A stretch of DNA of 64,000 bases from Candidatus Fermentibacteraceae bacterium (GTDB lineage Bacteria; Fermentibacterota; Fermentibacteria; Fermentibacterales; JCC-6), in assembly GCA_027067855.1 (NCBI GenBank), contig JAMOUX010000044.1, positions 1 through 64,000 on the forward strand, given 5' to 3'. Of the stretch, positions 7,228-15,464 are shown one piece after another. Under the pieces are notes generated by a model. It searched no databases and was not told the origin of the DNA. It was given only the letters and a program-made list of their open reading frames with translations. The position numbers were made by a program, and so were the translations under genes. The number at the start of each line of letters is the position of its first letter. Position 1 is the first letter of the stretch.

Positions 7228-7674
7228 CTATGCTCTCCTCCATGCTGGGCCTTCAGCGGGCCACACGGTGGAGCTGCATAAATATCAGGAAGCTGGTACG
7301 CTTCCCTTCAAACGACAGGAACACCGACTACCCGTTGAAAGCCGTCCAGAGTACCAACCGGTACCCTGCACTCGATTTCACGTGCAGCGGTGATACAACG
7401 TGATCAAAACGGCTTCCTTTCCGTCAGATTGGTAATACCTTCAGTGAATATAATCCCGTGAAAATCGCTGACAAGTGTTTCCTGGTAAATTAGGAGTTTA
7501 TGCCATCGGATCGAATACTTCCCGCCACACGTGTGGTCATGACCTTTTATCGAATAATACGGGCATCGGCTTGACGTCCGGCACCGGCGTCCGTATCCTC
7601 GTACCCTGCGGCAGGTGCCGCGAAAAGTCCGGTTCCGCCGGAATGCATAAGTATTAAAAACCTGGAGTCGATTC
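7228..7674. other. long divergent intergenic region between the selenium operon and the GDT1-type gene
   Basis: About 450 bases with no supported gene. It must hold the promoters of the leftward selenium operon and the rightward exporter gene. Visible structures are a GGAAGC/GCTTCC hairpin (7288-7305), a GTACC-AACC-GGTAC repeat near 7351-7364, two abutting palindromes at 7525-7544, and CGGCACC...GGTGCCG (about 7580-7620) enclosing a GC-rich loop. The last could be a structured leader of the exporter mRNA. I compared it by eye with yybP-ykoY manganese riboswitches and did not see that consensus. No tRNA-Sec is present. Confidence 0.5.
7525..7544. promoter_or_regulatory. two abutting perfect palindromes, possible operator
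   Basis: CCACACGTGTGG (7525-7536) is a perfect 12-base palindrome, and GGTCATGACC (7535-7544) a perfect 10-base palindrome sharing two bases with it. They sit in the middle of the divergent intergenic region, about 130 bases before the exporter gene. Dimeric repressor binding is a reasonable guess; which gene they would control is unknown. Confidence 0.35.
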
Positions 7675-7956
7675 ATGGACTGGAAAGTATTCGCAACGGT
7701 TTTCAGCACGGTCTTCGTCGCCGAACTGGGAGATAAGACTCAGATCGCAACCATGTTATTCTCCGCGAACAAGGACGGAAACAGGTTAACCGTCTTTCTT
7801 GCCGCATCCGTAGCCCTGGTGCTTGCTTCCGCTATCGGGGTTCTCGCCGGCAGCCTGTTGTCCAGGTACCTGGATGCCAGGTTTATACAGTACGTAGCCG
7901 GAGCACTTTTCATGGCAATCGGCGCAATTATCCTGTATGGCGCCATCACCGCGTGA
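7675..7956 (+). CDS. GDT1/UPF0016 (TMEM165) family cation exporter, half-size
   Basis: A 93-residue membrane protein with three hydrophobic segments and the family motif AELGDKTQIATM (E-x-G-D-K-T/S) near residues 16-27. Family members move Mn2+ or Ca2+ out of the cytoplasm. Full-length members carry two copies of the motif; this one has a single repeat, so it would act as a dimer, as known half-size bacterial members are thought to. The long upstream leader hints at metal control, but I recognise no specific element. The specific ion is inferred from the family only. Confidence 0.85.
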   Translation: MDWKVFATVFSTVFVAELGDKTQIATMLFSANKDGNRLTVFLAASVALVLASAIGVLAGSLLSRYLDARFIQYVAGALFMAIGAIILYGAITA

Positions 7957-8027
7957 CGGTGATCCGGACGGATATCCTCCGCCGGCTACGAATCGCCCGG
8001 TGAATATGACAAGTGCACGGTTGCAGG

Positions 8028-8051
8028 GATCCGGGATGAACAACCCGGATC
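8028..8051 (+). terminator. hairpin between convergent exporter and ogt genes
   Basis: GATCCGGG (8028-8035) and CCCGGATC (8044-8051) form a perfect 8-bp stem with an eight-base loop, 70 bases after the exporter stop and touching the ogt stop codon. No T-run follows on the plus strand, so efficiency is uncertain. Confidence 0.45.
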
Positions 8052-8703
8052 ATCGGTCGAAACGAACCGCCAAACGGCCCCGCTCATCAAAGGGTGCGCC
8101 CTCCATCCTAAGCAACCTGGTTTTCATAACCGTTCCACCCTGGTAGCCTCCCACCGCTCCGTTCCACGAAACGGTCCTGTGACATGGAATAACCAGCGGA
8201 AAGGGATTCTCCGCCAAAACCCGTCCCACGAACCTGGCCGCCCTCGTCCCCAAGGCCTCAGATGCCACCTCGCCATAAGTTCTCACTTCTCCCCTGGGGA
8301 TACGGCGCTGCACTTCAAGCACCCTTTTCGCATTGGGACCCAGACCGGAAAAATCCAGCGCCGGATTGCCGAAATCCACCCGGGCTCCTTCCAGTAATTT
8401 CACGATTTTACGCGCCAGGTCCGATACCACATCGGCGGTGGCCGCCACCGCTTCCGGAAACATGTCGATCGCCAGTTCCGATGCGCAGACCGTATTACCG
8501 CCCGGAAAAATACGTCGGATGTTGATCCCGGCGCTTACTTCGAACCATACGACGGCGACTTCACCAAAACGGGTATTGAAAACATGCATGCCCGGACGCG
8601 ACACAGTCTTCATTTTCGAATCCGGCTCAAACGGTCCGCCGGCACATCCTTTACGCCGCCACGGAACCGGCCCGTGCGGATATCTCGCCCCGTTCGTCCT
8701 CAT
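8050..8703 (-). CDS. ogt: methylated-DNA--protein-cysteine methyltransferase
   Basis: Repairs O6-alkylguanine by transferring the alkyl group to its own cysteine. The active site is in PLVIPCHRTVSWNGAVGGYQGG (PCHR), preceded by the DNA-binding helix region RRIPRGEVRTYGEVA. An N-terminal ribonuclease-H-like part precedes it. The longest frame starts at 8703, but the first 30 residues are Arg/Pro/Gly-rich and unlike the family; ATG 8613 (MKTVSRPGMHVF) or 8589 may be the real start. No ribosome site settles this. It lies 21 bases after the radical SAM gene and may be co-transcribed with it. Confidence 0.88.
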   Translation of the reverse strand: MRTNGARYPHGPVPWRRKGCAGGPFEPDSKMKTVSRPGMHVFNTRFGEVAVVWFEVSAGINIRRIFPGGNTVCASELAIDMFPEAVAATADVVSDLARKIVKLLEGARVDFGNPALDFSGLGPNAKRVLEVQRRIPRGEVRTYGEVASEALGTRAARFVGRVLAENPFPLVIPCHRTVSWNGAVGGYQGGTVMKTRLLRMEGAPFDERGRLAVRFDR

Positions 8704-8724
8704 CCGCCTTCAACCCCATTGCGG

Positions 8725-10092
8725 TCAAACCCTTTTCATCTTCACCATCGTTCTCTTCAAATTCCTGGGCCCCAGGACCGTCCGCATGGTCTTCAGCAAT
8801 CTCCTGGGATTCGTATAAAACTTCCAGAACGCCTTCTTCTTCAGTTTTTCTATCTCCGACGGGGTAATACCTTCAAGCCGGTATACCGAATTGTGAAAGC
8901 AGTCGAACTCGCAGTAATCCTTGTCTATCAGTTCCTTCGTCCTGTCCCACAGAACCGTGTGGGGAAAAGGGGTGGTTATGTCGAATATCGCGTCGTCGAA
9001 TGGCTCGGCCGCCGCGAAATTTATGGTTTTCATCATTTCTTCCCTGGTTTCTCCCGGGGCTCCCAGCATGAAATATCCCTGTACCACCAGGCCCCTCTCC
9101 TTCGCCATCCTGACCGCTCTTCTGACTCCCTCGACGGTTATACCCTTTTCGTAGATTTCATCGAGTACTCTCTGGGAAGCGGATTCGACTCCCATGTTCA
9201 CCTTCGACAAACCCGCCCGTACCATGTGATCCAGGAGGTCTTCATTCAGCAGATCGGCCCGGACATTGCAACACCACTTAAGATCAAGGCCGCTTTCGAT
9301 CAGGGCATCGCATATCCCGTGAACCCATCCCCCATCCACGACAAACGTCGAGTCTTCGAACATGAAGGCATCTATGCCGTAATCCGATACCAGGAGTTCC
9401 AGTTCCGCCAGGATTGATCCGGCGGATCTCTTCCTCATCCTTTTACCGAAAATTTCGCTCAGGGTCGGCTGACAGAACGTGCACTTGAAGGGGCATCCCC
9501 TGGTCGCCATTATCGAGGTGCCCCTGAGATCGGGGTCCACCCTGTCCATGGAATACCACGTCTCGAAGTACTTCTCCATGTCGAACATGGACCTGTCCGG
9601 CAGGGGCAGTTCGTCAAGATCGCGAACCAGCAGAAGCCCCGGAGTCCTGAATATCTCTCCGTCCTTCATCATGGTGAAGCCGGGAATATCCGCGGGATTC
9701 TCACCATTCACGAACCTTCTCCAGGCCGTCTCGGCTTCCCCGGAGTAGACCAGGTCCGCATTCGTCCTTCTGAGGGTGTCTTCAGGAAGCACAGTGGCAT
9801 GCGGACCACCAACCACCAGCAGCGCATCCGGAAGTTCCTCCCTCACTATCCCGGCCGTTCTCACGGCATCCGCAAGCTGGGGAGTCAGCACCGATATGCC
9901 GACGGTATCCGGTCGGTAACCGGACAACACCGCCCGAAGTTCTTCGAAAGGATGCTCCATGAAAGACATATCGAATACCTTGACATCCAGTCCTTCACCA
10001 CGGGAAACGGCGGTCAGCATCCCGATTCCCAGGGGAGGCTGCCCGGAAGGATATCTCGTCTCGGGAAATACGAACAACACCTTGTCCATCAT
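8725..10092 (-). CDS. B12-binding-domain radical SAM protein
   Basis: 455 residues in the usual two-part order. The N-terminal ~130 residues form a cobalamin-binding-like Rossmann domain (GIGMLTAV, VGISVLTPQL, VVVGGPHATVLPED). A radical SAM barrel follows, with the [4Fe-4S] motif CPFKCTFC near residue 200 and downstream landmarks such as GVESASQRVLDEIYEKGIT. The layout is that of the BchE/P-methylase-like class, which methylates or cyclises unactivated carbons; the substrate is unknown. The family DxHx B12 ligand is not obvious. A GGGAG ribosome site better fits the second ATG (10089). A BtuCDF-like importer occurs elsewhere in the window. Confidence 0.85.
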   Translation of the reverse strand: MMDKVLFVFPETRYPSGQPPLGIGMLTAVSRGEGLDVKVFDMSFMEHPFEELRAVLSGYRPDTVGISVLTPQLADAVRTAGIVREELPDALLVVGGPHATVLPEDTLRRTNADLVYSGEAETAWRRFVNGENPADIPGFTMMKDGEIFRTPGLLLVRDLDELPLPDRSMFDMEKYFETWYSMDRVDPDLRGTSIMATRGCPFKCTFCQPTLSEIFGKRMRKRSAGSILAELELLVSDYGIDAFMFEDSTFVVDGGWVHGICDALIESGLDLKWCCNVRADLLNEDLLDHMVRAGLSKVNMGVESASQRVLDEIYEKGITVEGVRRAVRMAKERGLVVQGYFMLGAPGETREEMMKTINFAAAEPFDDAIFDITTPFPHTVLWDRTKELIDKDYCEFDCFHNSVYRLEGITPSEIEKLKKKAFWKFYTNPRRLLKTMRTVLGPRNLKRTMVKMKRV

Positions 10093-10523
10093 CGCTCCCG
10101 GCGAACTTTACGAACCCCGCACCGCCATTTCCGGCCCGGGGAATTCACGTCTTTCTTTCTTTCTTCCGGCCACGTGCGGGCTCCCGGTGACTAAAGCGGC
10201 TCGTCCGTTCATAAGATGCAATCCGCACACCCAGTCGACCGGAAACCGCGCCCCCGTTCATGAAGTTCGAAAACCCGGCCCATATTTATTCTCATGTACG
10301 TTCGTACGGGGACACACCGGCTTCTTATCATACTTCCGGGGGGTACCTTTTGCAATTTGAAGGACTTCCCGGAACACCTCCCGGAAGGAAAGAACGCACG
10401 CCATTCATGTAATTCCAAGCGAACACGCGGTCCGCCGGAAGAACAGTTCGCAGGGACGTATCGCGTCCTCCGACTTTTCGAAGACGGACGAAGAATGTAT
10501 TGTTCCCCTGAAAGGAGTTCGAC
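10093..10523. other. intergenic region between divergent genes
   Basis: About 430 bases without a supported gene. A short TTTC tetranucleotide repeat (10150-10165) and a GTACG-TT-CGTAC palindrome near 10297 are the only structures noticed. Promoters for the radical SAM gene (leftward) and the small barrel gene (rightward) should be here, but I see no convincing -35/-10 pair. Confidence 0.4.
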
Positions 10524-10967
10524 ATGGCTGTTTTCCTTACTGTACTTTCCATCATAACCGCAATACCCGGGGACGGAGCATTCGAGCTTGGCGCAATACT
10601 CGGTGAACCCACCGGCATCTCCCTCAAATACTGGACCGGTGCAAGCACCGCCCTGGATGGAGCGGTGTCCTGGTCGCTCAGGACCGGTAGAGGCGACTGG
10701 CTCTACATTCACTGGGATTACCTCTGGCACAACTTCCATCTCATCAAGGATGAAAGCGTCGATATCCCTCTATACTACGGCATCGGCGGCAGAACAGTCC
10801 TTGGAGGCGGAGATACCTGGCTGGGCCTGAGATTTCCCGTGGGGCTTTCGTGGCTTCTGAACGGAGCGCCCCTGGATATCTTTCTTGAATTGGCAGGGGT
10901 GATCAACTTGGTGCCCGGCACCGATTTCGACATCAACGGAGGATTAGGCATCAGGTACGTCTTCTGA
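10524..10967 (+). CDS. small predicted outer-membrane beta-barrel protein
   Basis: A 147-residue protein with a short hydrophobic N-terminus (MAVFLTVLSIITAIPGDG) serving as a signal peptide. Alternating-polarity strands follow: GISLKYWTG, YIHWDYLWHNFHLI, IPLYYGIGGRTVLGG, LGLRFPVGLSWLL. It ends in an aromatic C-terminus (GIRYVF), a classical outer-membrane insertion signal. A good ribosome site (AAAGGAG, 9 bases before ATG) supports the start. It resembles small DUF3996-like barrels; function unknown. It indicates an outer membrane. Confidence 0.7.
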   Translation: MAVFLTVLSIITAIPGDGAFELGAILGEPTGISLKYWTGASTALDGAVSWSLRTGRGDWLYIHWDYLWHNFHLIKDESVDIPLYYGIGGRTVLGGGDTWLGLRFPVGLSWLLNGAPLDIFLELAGVINLVPGTDFDINGGLGIRYVF

Positions 10968-10978
10968 CGGATGAGAGT

Positions 10979-11002
10979 GCACGGGGGCGTACGCCCCCGT
11001 GC
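10979..11002. terminator. perfect 24-base palindrome between convergent genes
   Basis: GCACGGGGGCGT and ACGCCCCCGTGC form a perfect 12-bp inverted repeat without spacer; GAGAG/CTCTC bases outside can extend it. It lies 12 bases after the barrel gene stop and 14 bases after the acetate transporter stop, on opposite strands. A bidirectional terminator is the natural reading. Confidence 0.7.
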
Positions 11003-11015
11003 AACCCTCTCATGC

Positions 11016-11579
11016 TCAGTTTCTCGGACCTGTTGGCAGAACGGTCTTCCCGAACTTTTCGTTCAACACTTCCGCCGCGGCGAGGTAGATCGCCGAAAAG
11101 CCGCAGATTATTCCCTCGAAACCCGTCATCCTGCCGAACCATTCCGGCATCCGGAACCAGTGTTCCAGCGCAAGAAGCCAGAACAGCACGGTCAGGCTGG
11201 CGAATACGAATTGCAGGGACCTGTTGGTTCCCCAGGTACCGAACCACATCCAGAAAGTGAACAGCCCCCACATGAACAGATACCATCCCAGGAATACGGG
11301 ATCGAAATCGTACCATCCGAACCTTCCACCCAGGAAGATGAAAACCAGGGAAAGCCAGAACAGACCGTAACTGGTGAATGCCGTGGTTCCGAAAGTGTTT
11401 CCCTTCCGAAACTCCATCACGCCGGCTATGACCTGGGCCATTCCTCCGTAGAAAATACCCATGGCCAGTATCATTATGTCGTTACCGAAAAAACCCGCGT
11501 TGTGCAGATTGAGGAGCACTGTGGTCATGCCGAATCCCATCAACCCCAAGGGGGCGGGATTTGAAAGTTTATCGCTCAT
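11016..11579 (-). CDS. satP: acetate/succinate uptake transporter, GPR1/FUN34/SatP family
   Basis: A 187-residue protein with six hydrophobic segments and the family signature near the N-terminus (NPAPLGLMGFGMTTVLL, the NPAPLGL motif). Relatives import acetate, succinate or ammonium-linked substrates across the inner membrane. GGAGG four bases before ATG supports the start. It lies downstream of the kbl-acp-acs genes on the same strand, separated by a strong hairpin. Acetate uptake would feed the acetyl-CoA synthetase-like enzyme there. Length is normal. Confidence 0.88.
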   Translation of the reverse strand: MSDKLSNPAPLGLMGFGMTTVLLNLHNAGFFGNDIMILAMGIFYGGMAQVIAGVMEFRKGNTFGTTAFTSYGLFWLSLVFIFLGGRFGWYDFDPVFLGWYLFMWGLFTFWMWFGTWGTNRSLQFVFASLTVLFWLLALEHWFRMPEWFGRMTGFEGIICGFSAIYLAAAEVLNEKFGKTVLPTGPRN

Positions 11580-11605
11580 ACGGCCTCCAATCCTGCATCA
11601 GTCGA

Positions 11606-11631
11606 TTCGGCACGCCGGAAGGCGTGCCGAA
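11606..11631 (-). terminator. strong hairpin downstream of kbl
   Basis: TTCGGCACGCC, a GGAA tetraloop and GGCGTGCCGAA give a perfect 11-bp stem 25 bases after the kbl stop and 27 bases before the satP start. No long T-run follows. It may terminate or attenuate the upstream operon, or stabilise its mRNA so that satP is expressed at a different level. Confidence 0.6.
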
Positions 11632-11655
11632 TACATCGTCGCTTCCAAGAACGGC

Positions 11656-12903
11656 CTACGTACCGTACCTGGCTATTATTTCTTCCTTGCTCAGGCCCAG
11701 GATTCCATACTTCTCTCCCACTTTTCCGAAAGCCTCGACACACTTGTCTATGTGCTCACGCTCATGGGCCGCGGAAAGTTGAACCCTGATCCTGGCTTTG
11801 CCGGCGGGGACGACCGGGAAGAAGAAACCTATCACGTAGATTCCCTCGGCATACATGTCTCTCGCCATATCGTTGGCCAACTTTGCGTTGTATAACATAA
11901 CCGGAACGATGGGAGTCTCACCCGGCCTTATGTTCAACCCTATCTTCTCCATTTTCCCGCGGAAATAATTCGTGTTCCACTCGAGTTTATCCCTGCGTTC
12001 CGTACTCCGGGAAATGAGATCTATGACCTTGATGGAGGCGCTCACTATCGGAGGCGCGAGGGAATTGCTGAAGAGATAGGGCCTGGCCTTCTGGCGGCAT
12101 AGTTCCACCAGTTCCCTTCTCCCCGACACGCAACCTCCGGATGCTCCTCCAAGGCCCTTGCCGAATGTAGTCGTAATCACATCCACTCCGTCCATAACGC
12201 CGAAGTGTTCGTGGGTGCCCCTGCCGGTCTTCCCTATGAAACCGGTGGCATGGGAATCGTCGACTAGAAGCATTGCGTCGTACTTGTCGCAAAGGGCCAC
12301 CATCTCGTCGAGGGGAGCCAGGTCGCCGTCCATGGAGAATACTCCGTCGGTCACCACCAATCTGGTTCTCTTGTCCTGGTGTAATTCGAGTTTCTTTTCC
12401 AGGTGCTTCATGTTCATGTGCTTGAACGTATCGTACTCGGCGGAGCAAAGCCTGATTCCGTCCACCAGCGAGGCATGAATGAGCCTGTCGGCTATTATAA
12501 CGTCATTCTGCCCCAGTATGGCCTCGAAAACACCGGAGTTGGCATCCATGCACGAGGGGAAGAGAAGGGTATCCTCCATTCCCAGGAAAGCCGACATTTT
12601 GTCCTGCAGCTCGCGGTGAATATCCTGAGTACCGCAGATGAACCTCACCGAACTCATCCCGTAACCGCGGCTGTCAAGCCCCTCGTGCGCAGCCTTTATA
12701 ACCTCCGGGTGACTTGAAAGACCGAGGTAGTTGTTCGCGCAGAAGTTGAGGACCTTGCGCCTGGGCGCTCCCTCGGGGTATTCCACCACTATTTCGGCGC
12801 CCTGTTCCGAACAGATGAACCTCTTCTCCTTGTAGAGACCGTCATCCTTGATGCGCTGTATTTCTTCAGCAAACACCTTCCTGGTCTCGTCGTTGAACGC
12901 CAT
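11656..12903 (-). CDS. kbl: alpha-oxoamine synthase, glycine C-acetyltransferase (Kbl) type
   Basis: 415-residue PLP enzyme closely resembling E. coli Kbl in sequence landmarks: NFCANNYLGLSSHPEV, GMSSVRFICGTQDIHRELE-like region, DDSHATGFIGKTGRG and the PLP lysine in TTFGKGLGGASGG. Kbl makes 2-amino-3-ketobutyrate from glycine and acetyl-CoA (or the reverse, for threonine breakdown). Here it directly follows an acyl carrier protein, an acyl-CoA synthetase and AcpS rather than threonine dehydrogenase. That context fits ACP-using relatives (serine palmitoyltransferase, capnine synthase) better than threonine breakdown. Ribosome site GGAGGAAG is clear. Substrate is open. Confidence 0.85.
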   Translation of the reverse strand: MAFNDETRKVFAEEIQRIKDDGLYKEKRFICSEQGAEIVVEYPEGAPRRKVLNFCANNYLGLSSHPEVIKAAHEGLDSRGYGMSSVRFICGTQDIHRELQDKMSAFLGMEDTLLFPSCMDANSGVFEAILGQNDVIIADRLIHASLVDGIRLCSAEYDTFKHMNMKHLEKKLELHQDKRTRLVVTDGVFSMDGDLAPLDEMVALCDKYDAMLLVDDSHATGFIGKTGRGTHEHFGVMDGVDVITTTFGKGLGGASGGCVSGRRELVELCRQKARPYLFSNSLAPPIVSASIKVIDLISRSTERRDKLEWNTNYFRGKMEKIGLNIRPGETPIVPVMLYNAKLANDMARDMYAEGIYVIGFFFPVVPAGKARIRVQLSAAHEREHIDKCVEAFGKVGEKYGILGLSKEEIIARYGT

Positions 12904-12917
12904 CTATCTTCCTCCGA

Positions 12918-13166
12918 TCAGCCCATGTGTTTTTTTACCAGCGCACAGATGGAATTGACGGTATCGAAAGCTTCCGGGGTCGCTTCTTCGTCCGGAAGCT
13001 TCACCTTGTACTTATTCTCGAGGAACTTCTTCAACGAAACCATGGAGAAGCTGTCCACGATACCCGAGGATATAAGAGGCGAATCGTAGGTTACCTCGTC
13101 CTCTTCGTCCTCTTCCAGGTATTCGTCTATTACATATTGAAGCACGACGTCCTTCATTTCATCCAT
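12918..13166 (-). CDS. acyl carrier protein
   Basis: An 82-residue acidic helical protein with the phosphopantetheine site at GIVDSFSMVSLKKFLE (Ser of DS). The motif is D-S-F rather than the D-S-L typical of fatty-acid ACP, which marks a specialised carrier. The start at 13166 is preceded by GAAAGGAG at good spacing; a longer start at 13190 overlaps the acs stop and is less likely. It sits between acs and kbl, 14 bases before kbl, and AcpS is encoded two genes upstream, so it probably carries the acyl group used by the alpha-oxoamine synthase. Confidence 0.88.
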   Translation of the reverse strand: MDEMKDVVLQYVIDEYLEEDEEDEVTYDSPLISSGIVDSFSMVSLKKFLENKYKVKLPDEEATPEAFDTVNSICALVKKHMG

Positions 13167-13182
13167 TTCCGTCTCCTTTCCT

Positions 13183-14931
13183 CTATTCATCCGACAGGGT
13201 GGACAGGTCTCCCACTTCCTCGCCCCATTCCAGGGCTCTCAGGTATCTTCTGACGATCTTTCCGGACCTGGTCTTGGGCAACTTTTCCACGTACTCTATC
13301 TCCTGAGGCATCGCCAGCGGAGACAGTTTCTTGCGTATGAAGTTCATGATGTCCAATTCCAGTTCCTCGGAAGGTTCATAACCCGGTTTGAGGGTGACGA
13401 AAGCCTTGACCACCTCCATATTGACTTTGTCGGGCTTGCCCACCGCCGCGGCCTCCGCTATCGCTTCATGCTCCACCAGGGCCGATTCTATTTCGAAGGG
13501 TCCCACCAGGTGCCCGCCGGTGTTTATCACATCGTCGTCCCTGCCCACGAACCAGAAGTAGCCGTCGGCGTCTATGCTCGCTCTGTCTCCCGATACGTAC
13601 CAGAGGCTTTTGTCCGTACGAAGTTCGTCGGGCATCGCGTCTTCCCTCGCGCCCACGAACTTGCTCCTGTAGATATCGGGTCTTTTCCAGTACTGCCTGA
13701 ACATGGATGGCCAGCCGGGCCTGAACGCTATGAGTCCGACCTTACCGGGCTCGGTCAACGGCTCGTGGGTCTCCAGGTCCAGCACCGACGCTTCTATTCC
13801 AGGGAAAGGCTTGCCCATCGAGCCGGGCTTTATCTCCATTCCCGGATAGTTGCTTATCATGATCGCACCGGTCTCGGTTTGCCAGAAAGTATCGTGAAAT
13901 TTCAGGCCGCCGAATACTTCCCCGCTCCATATGACCGCCTCGGGATTGAGCGGTTCTCCCACCGACGCAAGGTGCCGCAGGGAAGACAGGTCGTACTTCT
14001 TCACCAGTTCCCCGCCGTCTTTCATGAGCGCCCTTATCGCCGTCGGAGCGGAGTACCAGACACTGACCTTGTTGTCCTGGATGAACTGGTACCACCTGGC
14101 GGAAGTGAAACCGGAATCCAGCACGCACTGGGTTACTCCCAGGGACCACGGGCCGATGATACCGTAACTGGTACCCGTGACCCAGCCGGGGTCAGCCGTA
14201 CACCAGTAGATGTCGTCATCACGAAGATCCAGGACCCAATTAGCCGTCAAGGCCTGGCCCCAAATGGAATTGTGGACATGAAGAGCGCCCTTGGGCTGCC
14301 CCGTGGTGCCGGAAGTGTAATGGAGAACGGACGGGGTTTCGGAATCGGACCGGTACACATCGAATTCTTTTATCGCGGGATATTTCTCGACATCGAAGAA
14401 TATCTCGTCACCCTTCAATCTGTCCGGGTTTCCATCCACCACCACCACCTTCTCGAGGTGGGGAAGCCTTTCCCTGATTTTGCGCACCTTCTTAACATGC
14501 TTGACCGTGGTAAGAATCGCCTTGGTCTCAGCGCTGGCCAGTCTCACCTCCAACGACTCCTCTCCGAAAGCGGAGAAGAGCGGCTGAACTATGGCGCCTA
14601 TCTTTAAAATTCCAAGGAAGGAGAAGTACAGGCTCGGGATCTTATCCATAAAGATGCATATCCTGTCGCCGGGTTCCATACCCTGTTCCCGGAGGAATCC
14701 GGCGAAAGCGTTGGAGTATACCTTCAGATCATCGAACGTGTACCTGGCGCTGCGACCGCCGAAACCCTCCCAGATCAAGGCCGGCTTGCTGCCCTTGCCC
14801 ATGCCGCATACCCTGTCGGAGCATATCGCGCCGATATTGAGCAGTTCACCATCCTTCCAGTCCAGGACTTCTTTGGCGATATCCCAACTGAAGTTCTTAA
14901 CCCTTTCCTCGTAGCTCCCGATGTTGCTCAA
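13183..14931 (-). CDS. acsA: short-chain acyl-CoA (acetyl-CoA) synthetase, AcsA type
   Basis: A 582-residue AMP-forming synthetase: acid + ATP + CoA give acyl-CoA. The phosphate-binding loop is LHYTSGTTGQPKGALH, then WCTADPGWVTGT, and the acceptor-domain lysine is in KTRSGKIVRR. The pocket motif DTFWQTETG keeps the Trp that in acetyl-CoA synthetases restricts the substrate to acetate or propionate. Most likely start is TTG at 14931 with GGAGG at suitable spacing. It is second in the operon after acpS and before acp and kbl. Loading of the ACP, directly or via CoA, is possible but unproven. Confidence 0.88.
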   Translation of the reverse strand: MSNIGSYEERVKNFSWDIAKEVLDWKDGELLNIGAICSDRVCGMGKGSKPALIWEGFGGRSARYTFDDLKVYSNAFAGFLREQGMEPGDRICIFMDKIPSLYFSFLGILKIGAIVQPLFSAFGEESLEVRLASAETKAILTTVKHVKKVRKIRERLPHLEKVVVVDGNPDRLKGDEIFFDVEKYPAIKEFDVYRSDSETPSVLHYTSGTTGQPKGALHVHNSIWGQALTANWVLDLRDDDIYWCTADPGWVTGTSYGIIGPWSLGVTQCVLDSGFTSARWYQFIQDNKVSVWYSAPTAIRALMKDGGELVKKYDLSSLRHLASVGEPLNPEAVIWSGEVFGGLKFHDTFWQTETGAIMISNYPGMEIKPGSMGKPFPGIEASVLDLETHEPLTEPGKVGLIAFRPGWPSMFRQYWKRPDIYRSKFVGAREDAMPDELRTDKSLWYVSGDRASIDADGYFWFVGRDDDVINTGGHLVGPFEIESALVEHEAIAEAAAVGKPDKVNMEVVKAFVTLKPGYEPSEELELDIMNFIRKKLSPLAMPQEIEYVEKLPKTRSGKIVRRYLRALEWGEEVGDLSTLSDE

Positions 14932-14967
14932 AAGACTTCCTCCGTTCCTTGGGTTGAATGGGTTCCG

Positions 14968-15339
14968 TCAACCTATCGCAGTTGCAACGGCTATCGCATT
15001 TTCACCGGAATGGCTCATGGATATTTCCACCATCGTGACGCCGATTTTTCCGGCCCTTTTCAACGCGGCACCCGTAAGTCTCACGTGTACCCGGCCGGAA
15101 TCCTCCTTCACGATCTCGACGTCTTTCCACCTGAGACCCTGTGACAATCCCGCTCCGAGGGCCTTGAACACGGCTTCCTTCGCGGCGAACCTGGCGGCAT
15201 AACTCTCCCAGGGTCGTGCCCTGGAACTACAGTACTCCGACTCCCCGGGCAGGAACAATTCCTCTATAAGGCCGGGGGCGAGTTTTTTCCTGAAAATGCT
15301 GATGGAAACGATATCTATTCCGACACCGATCAATTTCAA
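14968..15339 (-). CDS. acpS: holo-[acyl-carrier-protein] synthase AcpS
   Basis: A 123-residue phosphopantetheinyl transferase that converts apo-ACP to holo-ACP. It shows GVGIDIVSISIF at the N-terminus, the Mg/CoA-binding FAAKEAVFKALG near residue 70, and SMSHSGENAIA near the end, all AcpS landmarks. The start is probably TTG at 15339. It leads an operon in which the acp lies two genes downstream, which suggests a dedicated enzyme-carrier pair; being the only AcpS of the genome is equally possible. Confidence 0.9.
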   Translation of the reverse strand: MKLIGVGIDIVSISIFRKKLAPGLIEELFLPGESEYCSSRARPWESYAARFAAKEAVFKALGAGLSQGLRWKDVEIVKEDSGRVHVRLTGAALKRAGKIGVTMVEISMSHSGENAIAVATAIG

Positions 15340-15464
15340 GAAGGCTCTCCCGGTACCGTGTTTCCATTCTTTCCGTATACTTTATTACTTTAACAATAAG
15401 AACGGTCGGTGTCCACGGTTCGCCCCCCCTTGACGGTACCCTTACCTTGGAGAATAGAATCCTC

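Noticed and set aside
7560-7670. yybP-ykoY manganese riboswitch upstream of the GDT1-type gene
   Set aside because: Genomic logic suggested it, but the conserved riboswitch sequence blocks are not visible; only a generic GC-rich fold is present.
7228-7674. tRNA-Sec (selC) near the selenium operon
   Set aside because: No sequence with a TTCAAATC-like anticodon arm, TCA anticodon and T-arm was found; selC must be elsewhere.
7404-7709. Minus-strand frame of 101 codons in the divergent intergenic region
   Set aside because: Arg/Cys-rich with no family features, and overlaps the start of the exporter gene in antisense.
10150-10165. TTTC tetranucleotide repeat as a phase-variation switch
   Set aside because: Only about four units, outside any coding sequence and not at a promoter spacer I can identify.
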